This document shows positions 39,809 through 48,023 of a stretch of 51,621 bases of DNA, one piece after another. Both the position numbers and the translations under genes were made by a program. The stretch is from Olavius sp. associated proteobacterium Delta 1. Lineage in GTDB: Bacteria > Desulfobacterota > Desulfobacteria > Desulfobacterales > JAFDCJ01. The DNA lies in the NCBI GenBank assembly GCA_902749685.1, contig CACVKW010001292.1, forward strand, positions 1 through 51,621. Reading direction: 5' to 3'. Below the pieces are notes generated by a model, which was given only the letters and a program-made list of their open reading frames with translations, made no database searches and was not told the DNA's origin. Position 1 is the first letter of the stretch, and the number at the start of each line of letters is the position of its first letter.

Positions 39809-42043
39809 GGCCGGCAACTCGATGACAAATTTTGCGCCCCTGGGAACATTATCCTGAACGCTGATAAAGCCGTGGTGATCGGCAATAATCGTGCTGACAA
39901 TCGTCAGTCCCAGACCCATGCCGGTCTTTTTAGTTGAAAAATTGGGTTCAAACAAACGCGTTTTATTCTGGTTATTAATCCCGGGACCATCGTCGGCCAC
40001 TTCTATCCGTGTTCGCTTTAAAATTGAATCATAGGTGACGGCAAAAGAAATGCTGCCTTCTTTCTTAATGGCACCGATCGCATTGTCAATCAGATTTATG
40101 AGCGCTTGTTTTATTTGTTGACGGTCCAGATTAAGATGCGGAATGTCGCCGGTATTGTTGACCTCAAATTTAATATTCGGATGCCCTTCCCGATATAACG
40201 CTATGGTTTCGTCAATAATGGGCAGGATAGCACAGGGCTTGGGGTTGGCGCTTGGAAAGCGGGCAAATGACGAAAACTCATTCACCAGGTTGCGGATCAA
40301 ATCCACATGATCAATGATGGTCTGGGTGCACTCGTCAAATACCGGTTCGTTAAGGCCTTTTGAATATTTCCGTTTCAGGCGTTGGGCCGATAGCGTTATT
40401 GGGGTTAGCGGGTTCTTTACTTCATGCGCAATCCGGCGCGCAACCTCACGCCAGGCCGCCATGCGCTGGCCTTTTTCCATTTCCGTTAAGTCGTCAAAAA
40501 CCATCACAATTCCCATATGTTGCCCGGTATCATCCTTTAAAACACTGACCGTTACTAAAAAGCTGCGTGGTCTTCCCTGGACGATCAGTTTTAGCGGAAC
40601 CTCGATCGTAGTGTTTCTGGCAAAGGCGAGATTGGTCATAATATCATCGGCAAGATCTTGATTCTGGACTTTTAGCAACGTATTGAAGCTTTTGTACAGC
40701 ACCTGCTCTGAGTTGACACCCAGCATCTTCTCAGCCGATTTATTGATGGTGGAAACCATCCCGTTGGCGTCCAGTGTCACCACGCCGGCCGAGACGCTTT
40801 TTAAAACAAATTCTATGTAATGGCGTTTTTCTTCGATTTCGATATTTTGTTCTTTGAGCATGCGTGCGGACAGTTCCAGCTGCTCCCTGCCGGTTCTGAG
40901 ATCTCTGGTCATTTGATTAAACGAGTTAACCAGACTGCCAATTTCATCATCCGCAACGGAAGCGATGGTAAAACCCAACTCCCCCTCTGCAACCCTGCGG
41001 GTGCCTTCAGCCAGTTCCTTGATGGGAATGCTGATGGTTTTTGCCAGGTAAAAACCAAACCAGATTGCACAAAACAAAACCAGCAAGGCGACGATCGAGA
41101 GCGAGATGTAATAAGTAATCTGAATGGGTTTTTTATACAGCTTAATCTGCTGGTATTCTTCAAAACCCCGGGATATGGATGCTAGATTTTCATACAACTC
41201 CGGTGGTATCAGGATTGTCAGCACCACGTACCCCGACGCTTCAGCGGCTTTTACCCCGAAAGGAATCGTACCGATAGTTTTGATCAGCTCACCGGTTGGG
41301 ATCTCCTGCGTGATGGTCCAAACCCCGCCGCCGGGTAAATCATTCCGGAGGTTTTCAGCGGAAACGATACCAAAATAATCATTCGCCAGTTCTGAAACCA
41401 GGGCAACCGTAATTCGTTGGGTGTTGGCGCCATAAACTTCCACAGCGTCAAGATTAAATTCCCGCTGAACCACCTGGACATATTTGGTCAGCGCATTTTG
41501 TTTTTCCGGGCGCAGCAGTTTCCTGGTCTGTACCTGGTAGGATATTCTTTCTAGGAAAAATTGATTGTTGGCGGCCACCCTGTCATACAACCTGCCGCCA
41601 ACCCGCAGAGAGTTTTCCAGCGCCTGCTCGACGGGCACGTTAAACCAGAACTCAAGGCTGGTGGTGATAAAATTGATGGAAAAGAAAAATAATACGACGG
41701 TTGGCACGATGGTCAGCACAATGAAGGCCACCACCAGTCGGGTTCGAAGTTTGGCGCCCATTACCTTGCGCCGACGGTCATAAAGTAATTTTACCAAATT
41801 CCTGAAAACCAGAAATATCAACAGGATCAGAAGCAGCAGGTTGATATTGATCAGGATAAACATCAAAATGGTATTGGAGACCGGTATATCGGCACCAAAC
41901 CGGATGGTCCGGGTTTCAACAAAGGTCAGCAGGGCCACCACAATTAAGATGACAATGATAAGAATACCTTCGCGCCTGCGGCGTTTGCTGTCGGCATCTC
42001 TATGCGGATTTTTATTTCTTTTAAAAAAAGTGCTGAACATCAT
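39806..42043 (-). CDS. NtrY-like sensor histidine kinase
   Basis: In this 745-residue kinase three transmembrane segments occur near the N-terminus (about 28-45, 55-85, 105-128), then an extracytoplasmic domain of about 185 residues, a fourth transmembrane helix (about 317-340), HAMP (about 340-395), PAS (about 415-520), and the H-box with the NtrY-typical HEVKNPLTPITLSAQRLKRKY. The ATPase domain follows with FEPNFSTKKTGMGLGLTIV. NtrY kinases respond to nitrogen or redox/envelope signals in various species. It is followed by the NtrX-like regulator and preceded by a DUF4390 gene, a conserved three-gene arrangement. Confidence 0.92.
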   Translation of the reverse strand: MMFSTFFKRNKNPHRDADSKRRRREGILIIVILIVVALLTFVETRTIRFGADIPVSNTILMFILININLLLLILLIFLVFRNLVKLLYDRRRKVMGAKLRTRLVVAFIVLTIVPTVVLFFFSINFITTSLEFWFNVPVEQALENSLRVGGRLYDRVAANNQFFLERISYQVQTRKLLRPEKQNALTKYVQVVQREFNLDAVEVYGANTQRITVALVSELANDYFGIVSAENLRNDLPGGGVWTITQEIPTGELIKTIGTIPFGVKAAEASGYVVLTILIPPELYENLASISRGFEEYQQIKLYKKPIQITYYISLSIVALLVLFCAIWFGFYLAKTISIPIKELAEGTRRVAEGELGFTIASVADDEIGSLVNSFNQMTRDLRTGREQLELSARMLKEQNIEIEEKRHYIEFVLKSVSAGVVTLDANGMVSTINKSAEKMLGVNSEQVLYKSFNTLLKVQNQDLADDIMTNLAFARNTTIEVPLKLIVQGRPRSFLVTVSVLKDDTGQHMGIVMVFDDLTEMEKGQRMAAWREVARRIAHEVKNPLTPITLSAQRLKRKYSKGLNEPVFDECTQTIIDHVDLIRNLVNEFSSFARFPSANPKPCAILPIIDETIALYREGHPNIKFEVNNTGDIPHLNLDRQQIKQALINLIDNAIGAIKKEGSISFAVTYDSILKRTRIEVADDGPGINNQNKTRLFEPNFSTKKTGMGLGLTIVSTIIADHHGFISVQDNVPRGAKFVIELPA

Positions 42044-42069
42044 TTTTGTGGTGGGACCAGAGCTTTTAA

Positions 42070-42642
42070 TTAGTAGATGAAATCAACGGTGTACCAGTCG
42101 GTTTCGATATCCCATAACGAGACAAAAAACAAAACATAGTGCAGATAAAAAGGAAGGGTTTGCTTGCTCACCTCGGCTTTAGTTCTTAGTTGATATTGCT
42201 GTCCCTTTGCCAGCTGACCTAATGGAATGATTTTTAAGCTATTAACTTCAGTCATCCACTTCTGAGCTTCACGAAACGATTTTGTAATTTCGGGCTCATT
42301 ATTTCTCCATGATCGTCTGACGATGAACTCTTTCTTCAAATTGTCATATTTAATGGTGTGCGTGACGGCAATATCGGCGATCCCCCGGTCAACCCACATG
42401 TTGCGGACGCTATTAAGTTTTGTCAGAAAAAAAAATGTTGCCGGCACACCACTGAGAATGGCCTTTTTTAATTTGTCACTGAAAGCCCCCTCCAGATTCA
42501 GGTACAAAAGCAGATCGTCACGGGTATTGGAAACAGTAATATTGGTCAGCCTTGCCTCCTGCGCAAACACAGCCCCATGGCCAATTAAAATATAAGCAAG
42601 TAATAGAGCACATGTTATCTGCTTCCTTAATGAAAATGGCAT
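42070..42642 (-). CDS. DUF4390 exported protein
   Basis: This 190-residue protein has a signal peptide (cleavage likely after VFA, about residue 27). The DUF4390 domain shows LTNITVSNTRDDLLLYLNLEGAFSDKLKKAILSGVPATFFF at the start and PFYLHYVLFFVSLWDIETDWYTVDFIY at the end. Proteins of this family are regularly encoded just upstream of NtrY-type kinases and are presumed periplasmic partners of signal perception, without direct proof. It lies 26 bases before the kinase gene and is probably co-transcribed. Confidence 0.85.
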   Translation of the reverse strand: MPFSLRKQITCALLLAYILIGHGAVFAQEARLTNITVSNTRDDLLLYLNLEGAFSDKLKKAILSGVPATFFFLTKLNSVRNMWVDRGIADIAVTHTIKYDNLKKEFIVRRSWRNNEPEITKSFREAQKWMTEVNSLKIIPLGQLAKGQQYQLRTKAEVSKQTLPFYLHYVLFFVSLWDIETDWYTVDFIY

Positions 42643-42784
42643 ATAAATACGCTACAGATTACGAAATAAAAATTTAGGCGGATTTTGCGGCAATTACAAA
42701 CACCACTGAGAAATCACCAGCGGCACTTAAATGGCGGCACAAAATAAGCCGGTTGGAATGGTATTAACAAATCAAGTAAAGAAT

Positions 42785-42803
42785 CCTGGCCCAGAGGGCC
42801 AGG
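42785..42803 (-). terminator. Terminator downstream of lpxC
   Basis: cctggccc and gggccagg are separated by aga: a perfect 8-bp stem. On the minus strand it lies about 95 bases past the lpxC stop and is followed by attctttact. The 42643-42899 stretch otherwise holds no gene. Confidence 0.65.
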
Positions 42804-42899
42804 CTTTCAGTATTGGATTTTGTCTATTGGCAGATTTTAGCAATCAAACACGGCGCCTTTTACAGCTACTTAACCTTTTAATTAATATCCGAAACTAAT

Positions 42900-43811
42900 T
42901 TAAATTGCAAGGGATTTTGCCGTCCCGGAGGGGAGGTCGGCAGGCTCGTCCAGAGTCAGGGTCTGCCACGAGACCTTATTATTAAAGAAGTTTTCAAGGA
43001 AGGCATGGTTGAAGGCATGGCCCGATTTGCTGGTAACGATATGCGCTAAAATCGGCATGCCGAGCAGCGAGAAATCGCCGATGCAGTCCAGTAGCTTATG
43101 GCGTACAAACTCATCCTGATATCGCAAGCCATTTTCGTTTAAGATGTCATTCTCATCGATCACCACGGCGTTGTCCAGTGACCCACCTCGAGCAAGGCCA
43201 TAGCGCTTCATATATTCCACCTCGTGCAGAAAACCAAATGTTCTGGCGCTGGAAATTTCATGTTCGAAAATATGGTCCTCGACTTCTATCGAACAGGATT
43301 GTTTCTGGATCAGGGGATGTGCAAATTCAATATTGCAGGTAATTTTGAATGTGGTATCCGGATAGGCACCGACAAACTTCCCATCCTGCTCCAACTCGAT
43401 GGGCTCTTTTAACACAAAAAAATGCCGTGGGGCCGCCTGCTCCTGAATGCCGGCTTCCATGATCATGCGGGTAAACGGTCCGGCACTGCCGTCCATTACC
43501 GGCACTTCGTAGGAATTGAGTTCGACGACAACGTTATCGATGGACAATCCGGCTAAACAGGCCATCAGGTGCTCAATGGTGGACACAATCACGCCATCGG
43601 AGCCGATGACCGTTGCAAGGCTGGTGTCCACCACACAATTAAACCGGGCCGGAATGGTGGGATTGTCAGGCAGGTCTGTGCGAACAAATTTAATCCCGTG
43701 ATTGATGGGAGCCGGTTTGAGAGTCAGGTGGACTTTTTTTCCAGAATGCAGTCCGATCCCTGAGAAACTAACATTTTTGCCAAGGGTTCTTTGGAATATA
43801 GGTATAGCCAT
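42900..43811 (-). CDS. lpxC: UDP-3-O-acyl-N-acetylglucosamine deacetylase
   Basis: This 304-residue zinc enzyme carries out the committed step of lipid A synthesis. Zinc ligands are visible: His81 (STIEHLMACL, with catalytic Glu80), His238 and Asp242 (RHKLLDCIGD), and the general acid-base region His265 (SGHAFNHAF); the last three have the same numbers as in E. coli LpxC. Its presence shows a Gram-negative envelope with lipid A. The ATG at 43811 begins the canonical FQRTLGKNVSFSGIGLHSG region; the frame extends to 43844 without support. A strong promoter lies about 100 bases upstream. Confidence 0.95.
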   Translation of the reverse strand: MAIPIFQRTLGKNVSFSGIGLHSGKKVHLTLKPAPINHGIKFVRTDLPDNPTIPARFNCVVDTSLATVIGSDGVIVSTIEHLMACLAGLSIDNVVVELNSYEVPVMDGSAGPFTRMIMEAGIQEQAAPRHFFVLKEPIELEQDGKFVGAYPDTTFKITCNIEFAHPLIQKQSCSIEVEDHIFEHEISSARTFGFLHEVEYMKRYGLARGGSLDNAVVIDENDILNENGLRYQDEFVRHKLLDCIGDFSLLGMPILAHIVTSKSGHAFNHAFLENFFNNKVSWQTLTLDEPADLPSGTAKSLAI

Positions 43812-43913
43812 ATATATTAACAAGGATGGCAAGCATCCTATCAAGCAGTCAATTTAGTAGTCTGTCTTATAACACACGTTGACACAGCCGTCAATCCGTT
43901 TTAACTATTGGAA

Positions 43914-43942
43914 ATAATATGACAAATATATCCAGTTGTCAA
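43914..43942 (-). promoter_or_regulatory. Sigma-70 promoter of lpxC
   Basis: On the minus strand, a perfect ttgaca (43942-43937) and tattat (43919-43914) are separated by 17 bases. Transcription would begin near 43907, giving a leader of about 95 bases before the lpxC ATG. Confidence 0.7.
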
Positions 43943-44224
43943 CACGATAATTGATATCACCCCGGGCAGGGACGCATGCATTGACCCTGGCAGTATCGCC
44001 CGCATCCCGCTGCCACATCGAACAAAAAGATTGTTCAGCCAACATCGATTTGCTATAGGTTGCACCTGTCGCCCCCATCGGCAACATATTCCTTTGTCTG
44101 GTTTTTGATATTTCAATTATAATCTTAATTGTTATTTCTTTGCATTTTATGATCCGAAATGGCGGATTTTATCACGAGAACACGAAAGTTGGAAAACACC
44201 AAAATTTTCTTGGCATTTTTTCGG

Positions 44225-44310
44225 GTTATCGCCTCATGCGGTTCCGGGTTATGAAAAATAAAACGATAGAATTCCATAAATATTCAATCTTCAATCTACA
44301 TTATTCAATT
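44225..44310. repeat. Dispersed intergenic repeat, copy 3
   Basis: atgcggtt...gatagaattccataaatattcaatcttcaatc (in parts) matches the second half of the copies at 37560-37695 and 18419-18465. It ends 11 bases before the GTG start of comM, so it forms the comM leader. Confidence 0.6.
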
Positions 44311-44321
44311 TTTTTGGGGGG

Positions 44322-45866
44322 GTGAGAAAGTTGCTTGCCAAAGTTCTCAGCAGCGCGGTGCTCGGCATAGACGCCTATCGGGTGGAAGTGGAAGTCGATA
44401 TCAACTCCGGCCTTCCGACGTTTACCACGGTCGGGCTGCCGGAGACCTCGGTCAAAGAAAGCAAGGAGCGGGTTAAATCTGCCATCAGCAATTCCGGCTA
44501 TCGGTTTCCGGACGATCGCATAACGGTCAATTTGGCCCCGGCGGACATCAAAAAGGAAGGAACCGGCTTTGATCTGCCGATTGCGCTGGGCATCCTGGCG
44601 GCGACCGGGATCATTCCCCAAAAAAAAATTTCCCAATACCTGATTCTGGGAGAACTTTCACTAGACGGACGCGTCAAAGCGGTTCGCGGATCTCTGCCAA
44701 TGGCGCTGGCCGCCAAAGAAGCCGGCTATAAGGCGATCATGGTCCCCTACGACAACGGTCGTGAGGCGTCGGTGGTTAGTGACATTGATGTGCTGCCGGT
44801 GCAAACGCTTTCCCAGGTGGTTTCCTACTTAAGAGGTTTCTCCGAATTAGAGCCGCAACGCACAGACATCTCCGCCATATTTGAAAAAAACGGCCGTTTC
44901 GAGTCGGATTACGCCGAGGTCATGGGGCAGGAACATGTCAAACGGGCGCTGGAAATCGCGGCCGCCGGCGGCCATAATTTAATTATGATCGGCCCGCCCG
45001 GCTCCGGTAAAACAATGCTGGCCAAGCGCTTGCCGACGATTCTACCGCCGATTACATTTCAGGAGGCCATCGAAACATCCAAGATTTTCAGCGTGGTGGG
45101 AATGATGGAAAAGGATCAGGCCCTGATAACCAGGCGGCCCTTTCGATCACCCCACCACACGATCTCCGATGCCGGGCTCATCGGCGGGGGACACATCCCC
45201 CGGCCCGGTGAGGTCAGCTTGGCCCACCACGGCGTACTTTTTTTAGATGAGCTGCCCGAGTTTAAAAAACATGTCCTGGAAGTATTGCGCCAGCCCCTGG
45301 AAGATTTAAAAGTAACCATATCCCGTGCCGCAACCACCCTGACTTATCCGGCAAGCTTTATGCTGGTAGCCGCCATGAATCCCTGCCCCTGCGGGTATTT
45401 CGCGGATCCCAAACATGCCTGCCGCTGTACATACCAGCAGATCCACCGCTACCGGTCCAAAATTTCCGGCCCGCTGTTAGACCGCATCGACATCCATGTC
45501 GAAGTGCCGGCCGTGCCCTACAAAGACCTGATGCAAGAATCATACGCCGAGCCCTCAAAAGATATCTGCCGGCGGGTGTCCGGCGCCCGCGACATACAAT
45601 CCCAACGCTTTGCCCGCAGCAAAATCTTCTGCAACGCTAAAATGAGCAGCCGCCACATCAAAACCCACTGCAACATCGGCGACACCTCGCGCCGCCTGCT
45701 GGAGTCGGCCATCGATAAGCTGGGCCTTTCAGCCCGTGCCTTTAACCGCGTATTGAAGATCGCCCGCACGATAGCGGATCTGGAAGGCAACCAGGATATC
45801 CAGCTCGATCACATCTCGGAGGCCATTCAGTACCGCAATCTGGATCGGGGCCGTCAGTTTAAGTAA
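44322..45866 (+). CDS. comM: YifB/ComM-family Mg-chelatase-like AAA+ ATPase
   Basis: This 514-residue protein has an N-terminal Lon-protease-like ChlI domain (about 1-170, with GLPTFTTVGLPETSVKESKERVKSAI), an AAA+ core with Walker A GPPGSGKTM (about 226-234), FRSPHHTISDAGLIGGG, Walker B FLDELPEF, and the C-terminal Mg-chelatase domain. A cysteine group MNPCPCGYFADPKHACRCT near residue 350 is family-typical. ComM is a hexameric helicase promoting branch migration during natural transformation. The GTG start follows a run of G that can act as Shine-Dalgarno. It may have a transformation role alongside the pilus genes, but YifB proteins are also widespread in non-competent bacteria. Confidence 0.92.
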   Translation: MRKLLAKVLSSAVLGIDAYRVEVEVDINSGLPTFTTVGLPETSVKESKERVKSAISNSGYRFPDDRITVNLAPADIKKEGTGFDLPIALGILAATGIIPQKKISQYLILGELSLDGRVKAVRGSLPMALAAKEAGYKAIMVPYDNGREASVVSDIDVLPVQTLSQVVSYLRGFSELEPQRTDISAIFEKNGRFESDYAEVMGQEHVKRALEIAAAGGHNLIMIGPPGSGKTMLAKRLPTILPPITFQEAIETSKIFSVVGMMEKDQALITRRPFRSPHHTISDAGLIGGGHIPRPGEVSLAHHGVLFLDELPEFKKHVLEVLRQPLEDLKVTISRAATTLTYPASFMLVAAMNPCPCGYFADPKHACRCTYQQIHRYRSKISGPLLDRIDIHVEVPAVPYKDLMQESYAEPSKDICRRVSGARDIQSQRFARSKIFCNAKMSSRHIKTHCNIGDTSRRLLESAIDKLGLSARAFNRVLKIARTIADLEGNQDIQLDHISEAIQYRNLDRGRQFK

Positions 45867-45903
45867 AAAACCCTGGCATAAATTGCGGCCCGCAGGGCCC
45901 ACA

Positions 45904-45923
45904 GCCTGGGGCAAGGACCAGGC
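45904..45923 (+). terminator. Terminator after comM
   Basis: gcctgg and ccaggc flank an 8-base loop and are followed by tttgatttc. It lies 37 bases past the comM stop; a second small stem (ggccc/gggcc) lies just before it. Confidence 0.55.
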
Positions 45924-45964
45924 TTTGATTTCACCCCGCAAGGGTGGTGTTTGCCGATAGTTAG

Positions 45965-46051
45965 ATCGGTTGTCATGGTTTACTGGCTACCCCAAAACAT
46001 CGCCGCCTGTTGGTAACCTGGACCTAACGGTGCATAGTTTTGACAACCGAT
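45965..46051. repeat. 87-bp element bounded by perfect 11-bp inverted repeats
   Basis: atcggttgtca (45965-45975) and tgacaaccgat (46041-46051) are exact reverse complements separated by 65 bases without an open frame. It marks the left border of the accessory region, just past the end of the antitoxin gene. It could be a small MITE-like element or a transcribed hairpin. Confidence 0.5.
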
Positions 46052-46090
46052 ATAACCAATGGAACAATGGAAAGGAGGAAAAACGTTTTT

Positions 46091-46684
46091 TCAAACAGGT
46101 TTATCGAACGCCGTACCCAGGCGTAACGTCATTTTCCGGAAGATCGAAGACGGAAATTTTTTTGCCATCTCAATCAGCTTGCCCCTGTTCATACCTTCCA
46201 GCTCCAGTTCATCCGGAACCGGAAGATTACCCCGGTAATATAATGTATCAACCAGGGCTTTTTCCGGTGTCGCCATATAAAAACCCTTGTGCGTCTCATA
46301 TCCGAAAAACAGTTTGGGCGAAATCTTGGAGAATTCAATGGTGCTGCCCTGGTATTCGATTTCTCGACTTTTGCCCACCGCAGAACTTAATGTTGCTGCG
46401 GTGCAAACAAAAGGGGCTTGCAGGGTAATGCCATGGTAGTTCAGAGCCCATTCGCAGGTAACATAGGCCGGAGGCCGCAGAAAACATGCAATTTCTTCTA
46501 CCCCGGGAAACCCGTATAAAAATGAGTTGATATAGTTTCCGCGATTGATCCGGTGAATCAGGCCTTTTTTCGATGCACGGGTGAGGAACACGCCAGTGTG
46601 CGGCGCAATCTTCTCCGCATCTTGTTTGCGAAAGAGATTGGGGAGGAGTTTTAAACGCTTAAGTGTCGATTTTTCTTCAAACAT
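46091..46684 (-). CDS. AbiEi-like antitoxin of a type IV toxin-antitoxin pair
   Basis: This 197-residue protein has an N-terminal winged-helix segment (LLPNLFRKQDAEKIAPHTGVFLTRASKKGLIHRINRGNYI, about 13-52) typical of AbiEi-family antitoxin/repressors, followed by YVTCEWALNYHGI and FYMATPEKALVDTLYYRG (about 130-147) of the C-terminal domain. AbiEi proteins repress their own promoter and neutralise the AbiEii nucleotidyltransferase without direct complex formation. The gene starts inside the last 8 bases of the toxin gene. Toxin first, antitoxin second is the opposite of the classical abiE order. The assignment rests on domain pattern and neighbour. Confidence 0.82.
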   Translation of the reverse strand: MFEEKSTLKRLKLLPNLFRKQDAEKIAPHTGVFLTRASKKGLIHRINRGNYINSFLYGFPGVEEIACFLRPPAYVTCEWALNYHGITLQAPFVCTAATLSSAVGKSREIEYQGSTIEFSKISPKLFFGYETHKGFYMATPEKALVDTLYYRGNLPVPDELELEGMNRGKLIEMAKKFPSSIFRKMTLRLGTAFDKPV

Positions 46685-47540
46685 TGTTTAAATAATCCCG
46701 CAGGCCCTGATCCAAAAGTCCTGCGATGACTTGCTTCACTGTTTGAATAAAATGCTGATATTTGTTCTGCCGGTATTGGGTCATAATACTGCCAGGCAAA
46801 AAACGCGGCAAGTCTGCTTCCAGAGATTCTACAATTTCTGAAACGGAAGCATTATCCTGAAAATAGTCAGGGCCTCTGGATGGGATAAAAGCTGTTTTAT
46901 ACATTGACAGTTTTTTTTGTGTAATTGTCCAATCGGGTAATATTTTCAGTTGATTTACGATCCACCAGATATCATAAATGTCTCTGCCCTTTATATACCG
47001 TCTTTCATACAAGGCCCTTATTTTATCCGAAAGAATTTCCTGCGGAGTCTCGGTCAGAATAATGCTGCTGGTATAGGGCAAAATTAATTCGCTTTTGGCA
47101 ATTAATCCGGCAACGGATGGTAATTCTCTTAATATATGGCTTTTAAAATCCGGTGTAATCCCGGTCCGCAACGCTTCAAACTCCATTTTAACGGCAATTC
47201 TCTCACGCTGTGCTTGCGGCCGGTAGATATAGAAAATTTTAAATGCGTGCTCCCGGCTGCCTTTAATTTGCCATTCGATTTGCCCCGCTCCAAATTGTAC
47301 CAGACAGGCATTGGCAATCTTTTTATCGGCCTCGCTAAGAATGGTTTCAATTTTCCGTTTCGGCTGCAAGGTTACAAAATCGAGATCCTCTGAGAATCGC
47401 ATGCCCCCGTAAACCCATCGCAACGCCGTACCGCCTTGAAAAATAATTTTTTCGGATCCTGAAAGCGAGTAAAGATTATCCAGGAGCAAAAGTTGAAGTA
47501 TCTCAGATTGCCGAACTCGTTTCTCTCTAAACGTACGCAT
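46677..47540 (-). CDS. AbiEii-like nucleotidyltransferase toxin
   Basis: This 287-residue protein has the nucleotidyltransferase core of the AbiEii/AbiGii family: FQGGTALRWVYGGMRFSEDLDF (about 34-55), where GG-T and the Ser-Glu-Asp-Leu-Asp pair bind nucleotide and metal. Later family segments are KMEFEALR, TPQEILSDKIRALYERRYIKGRDIYDIWWI (about 165-194) and the C-terminal helices. Relatives transfer nucleotides to tRNA or other targets and stop growth, and act in phage defence. The gene is the first of the two-gene unit, 78 bases from a palindromic operator/promoter. Catalytic residues appear intact, so it is probably active. Confidence 0.85.
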   Translation of the reverse strand: MRTFREKRVRQSEILQLLLLDNLYSLSGSEKIIFQGGTALRWVYGGMRFSEDLDFVTLQPKRKIETILSEADKKIANACLVQFGAGQIEWQIKGSREHAFKIFYIYRPQAQRERIAVKMEFEALRTGITPDFKSHILRELPSVAGLIAKSELILPYTSSIILTETPQEILSDKIRALYERRYIKGRDIYDIWWIVNQLKILPDWTITQKKLSMYKTAFIPSRGPDYFQDNASVSEIVESLEADLPRFLPGSIMTQYRQNKYQHFIQTVKQVIAGLLDQGLRDYLNNV

Positions 47541-47617
47541 TTACCTTAACCTGTTTTAGTCGGTCCTTCAGTTATACCGGCATCGTAAATAAAAACGGCG
47601 GCATTTAGCTTATGTTA

Positions 47618-47645
47618 CAATAATAAACAATATTGTATATTATTG
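47618..47645. promoter_or_regulatory. 28-bp near-perfect palindromic operator of the AbiE module
   Basis: caataata (47618-47625) and tattattg (47638-47645) are exact reverse complements and enclose the 10-bp palindrome acaatattgt (47627-47636). Only the two single bases between these parts break perfect symmetry. It overlaps the -10 and spacer of the toxin-antitoxin promoter, the expected place for AbiEi-type autorepression. Confidence 0.75.
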
Positions 47646-47649
47646 TCAA
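47620..47649 (-). promoter_or_regulatory. Sigma-70 promoter of the AbiE module
   Basis: On the minus strand, perfect ttgaca (47649-47644) and tattat (47625-47620) are separated by 18 bases. The start of transcription would be near 47613, about 70 bases before the toxin ATG at 47540. The palindromic operator covers the spacer and -10. Confidence 0.65.
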
Positions 47650-47689
47650 CGGTATTGCAAATTTCATATCCAAGCCGGCCACGTCTCCG

Positions 47690-47983
47690 AAACAATCCAG
47701 GACTGAAATTACCCCGGATGAAACCCGTCTGATAATCTCAAGGTTTGAAGCACACGAAACAAGTGGAATATATTATCGACCTCAATTAGATTGGTCTGCA
47801 ATTTTTTCACATGCCATTGATTTGTCAAAAATGCACTCGGCAGAAATTGAATCGAGATCATTGGACATCCTTCACGTTGCTTCAGCTTTATCAATGAACG
47901 CCGATCGGTTTCTGACGTTGGATGACAGGCAAACCAGACTGGCCGCTCGCGCCGGATTGAAAATTGAAACGATTGAGAAATGA
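47690..47983 (+). pseudogene. Truncated VapC-type PIN-domain toxin (5' part missing)
   Basis: The frame open from about 47633 encodes the C-terminal half of a PIN-domain ribonuclease: RSLDILHVASALSMNADRFLTLDDRQTRLAARAGLKIETI, with the D..H and TLDD elements that supply the later acidic residues. The N-terminal half with the first catalytic Asp and Glu is absent; upstream sequence is instead the AbiE promoter/operator. This looks like a vapC gene beheaded at or near the AbiE module junction (about 47660-47700). No vapB is present. It should not be an active toxin. Confidence 0.75.
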
Positions 47984-48023
47984 TTGAACCCGGCTCAAGG
48001 CGGCATTCTATGCCTCCCTTTCT

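Larger units (their letters stand above)
43812..44321. other. Divergent intergenic region between lpxC and comM
   Basis: It contains the lpxC promoter (43914-43942), several small inverted repeats, and at 44225-44310 a copy of the dispersed gatagaattcc / tattcaatc repeat that abuts the comM start. No gene is supported; open frames here are short and composition-biased. Confidence 0.5.
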
